Below, one piece after another: positions 5,671 to 5,677 of a stretch of DNA of 5,677 nucleotides (positions within the stretch are counted from its first letter, which is position 1; every line of letters starts with the position of its first letter). The notes under the pieces were generated by a model. The model was given only the letters and a program-made list of their open reading frames with translations. It was not told the DNA's origin and ran no database searches. The stretch covers positions 1-5,677 of the forward strand of contig CANQKU010000068.1 in assembly GCA_947624535.1 (NCBI GenBank). The letters run 5' to 3'. Made by a program: the position numbers and the translations under genes. Source of the stretch: an uncultured Bacilli bacterium (lineage in GTDB: Bacteria > Bacillota_I > Bacilli_A > RF39 > UBA660).

Positions 5671-5677
5671 GGGGGGG
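5671..5677 (+). repeat. Run of seven G at the window edge
   Basis: GGGGGGG reaches the last base and may continue beyond it. It is the longest G or C run in the window, where G runs above four are otherwise absent by eye. It would lie within the -35/-10 spacer of the putative terminal promoter. It could equally be a contig-end or sequencing artefact. Confidence 0.5.

Noticed and set aside
5663..5677. A regulatory hairpin or G-quadruplex at the end of the window.
   Set aside because: A quadruplex needs four G tracts and only one is visible, and AAGCCTT is too short to form a stable hairpin.
1..5677. Search for tRNA, rRNA, riboswitch, CRISPR array, insertion sequence or phage genes.
   Set aside because: Almost the whole window is filled by protein genes; the gaps are at most about 77 bases and hold only promoters, ribosome binding sites and one terminator. 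No direct repeats or terminal inverted repeats stood out beyond AT-rich simple sequence.

Overview
The window is very AT-rich; by eye the GC content is near or below 30%. It looks like chromosomal DNA of a low-GC Bacillota, most plausibly an uncultured gut Bacilli lineage close to the Mollicutes/Erysipelotrichales (RF39-like). That placement is an inference from base composition, protein style, Gram-positive-type Shine-Dalgarno sites (AGGTGA, GGAGGTG) and a MutL that carries its own nuclease motif. The standard genetic code is used: every tryptophan in the genes is TGG, and TGA appears only as a stop (miaA).

All genes lie on the + strand and are tightly packed. Positions 1-83 hold the last 26 codons of a gene that starts outside the window. 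A 51-base gap with an extended -10 promoter leads to uvrC (135-1895), the nuclease subunit of nucleotide excision repair. Only 24 bases later comes a small type IV prepilin-like gene (1920-2339), with a perfect TATAAT directly after the uvrC stop. mutL (2372-4138, mismatch repair) and miaA (4138-5007, tRNA A37 prenylation) follow, with mutL and miaA overlapping by one base (TAATG). A strong promoter whose -35 box covers the miaA stop codon drives a single-pass membrane protein of unknown function (5058-5600). That gene ends at a clear Rho-independent terminator (5607-5640). The last bases contain a perfect TTGACA -35 box followed by a run of seven G at the window edge.

Three genes are conserved maintenance functions (UvrC for bulky lesions, MutL for mismatches, MiaA for codon-anticodon fidelity). 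No terminator is visible between uvrC and miaA, so read-through across 135-5007 is likely. The unexpected member is the prepilin, a cell-surface type protein wedged between two DNA-repair genes with no assembly ATPase, platform protein or prepilin peptidase nearby. I see no phage, insertion sequence, CRISPR array or RNA gene. The points most worth a second look are the orphan prepilin, the near-leaderless promoter/SD modules, the unknown membrane protein with its own promoter, a strong Asp-codon context bias, and the G-run next to the terminal -35 box.
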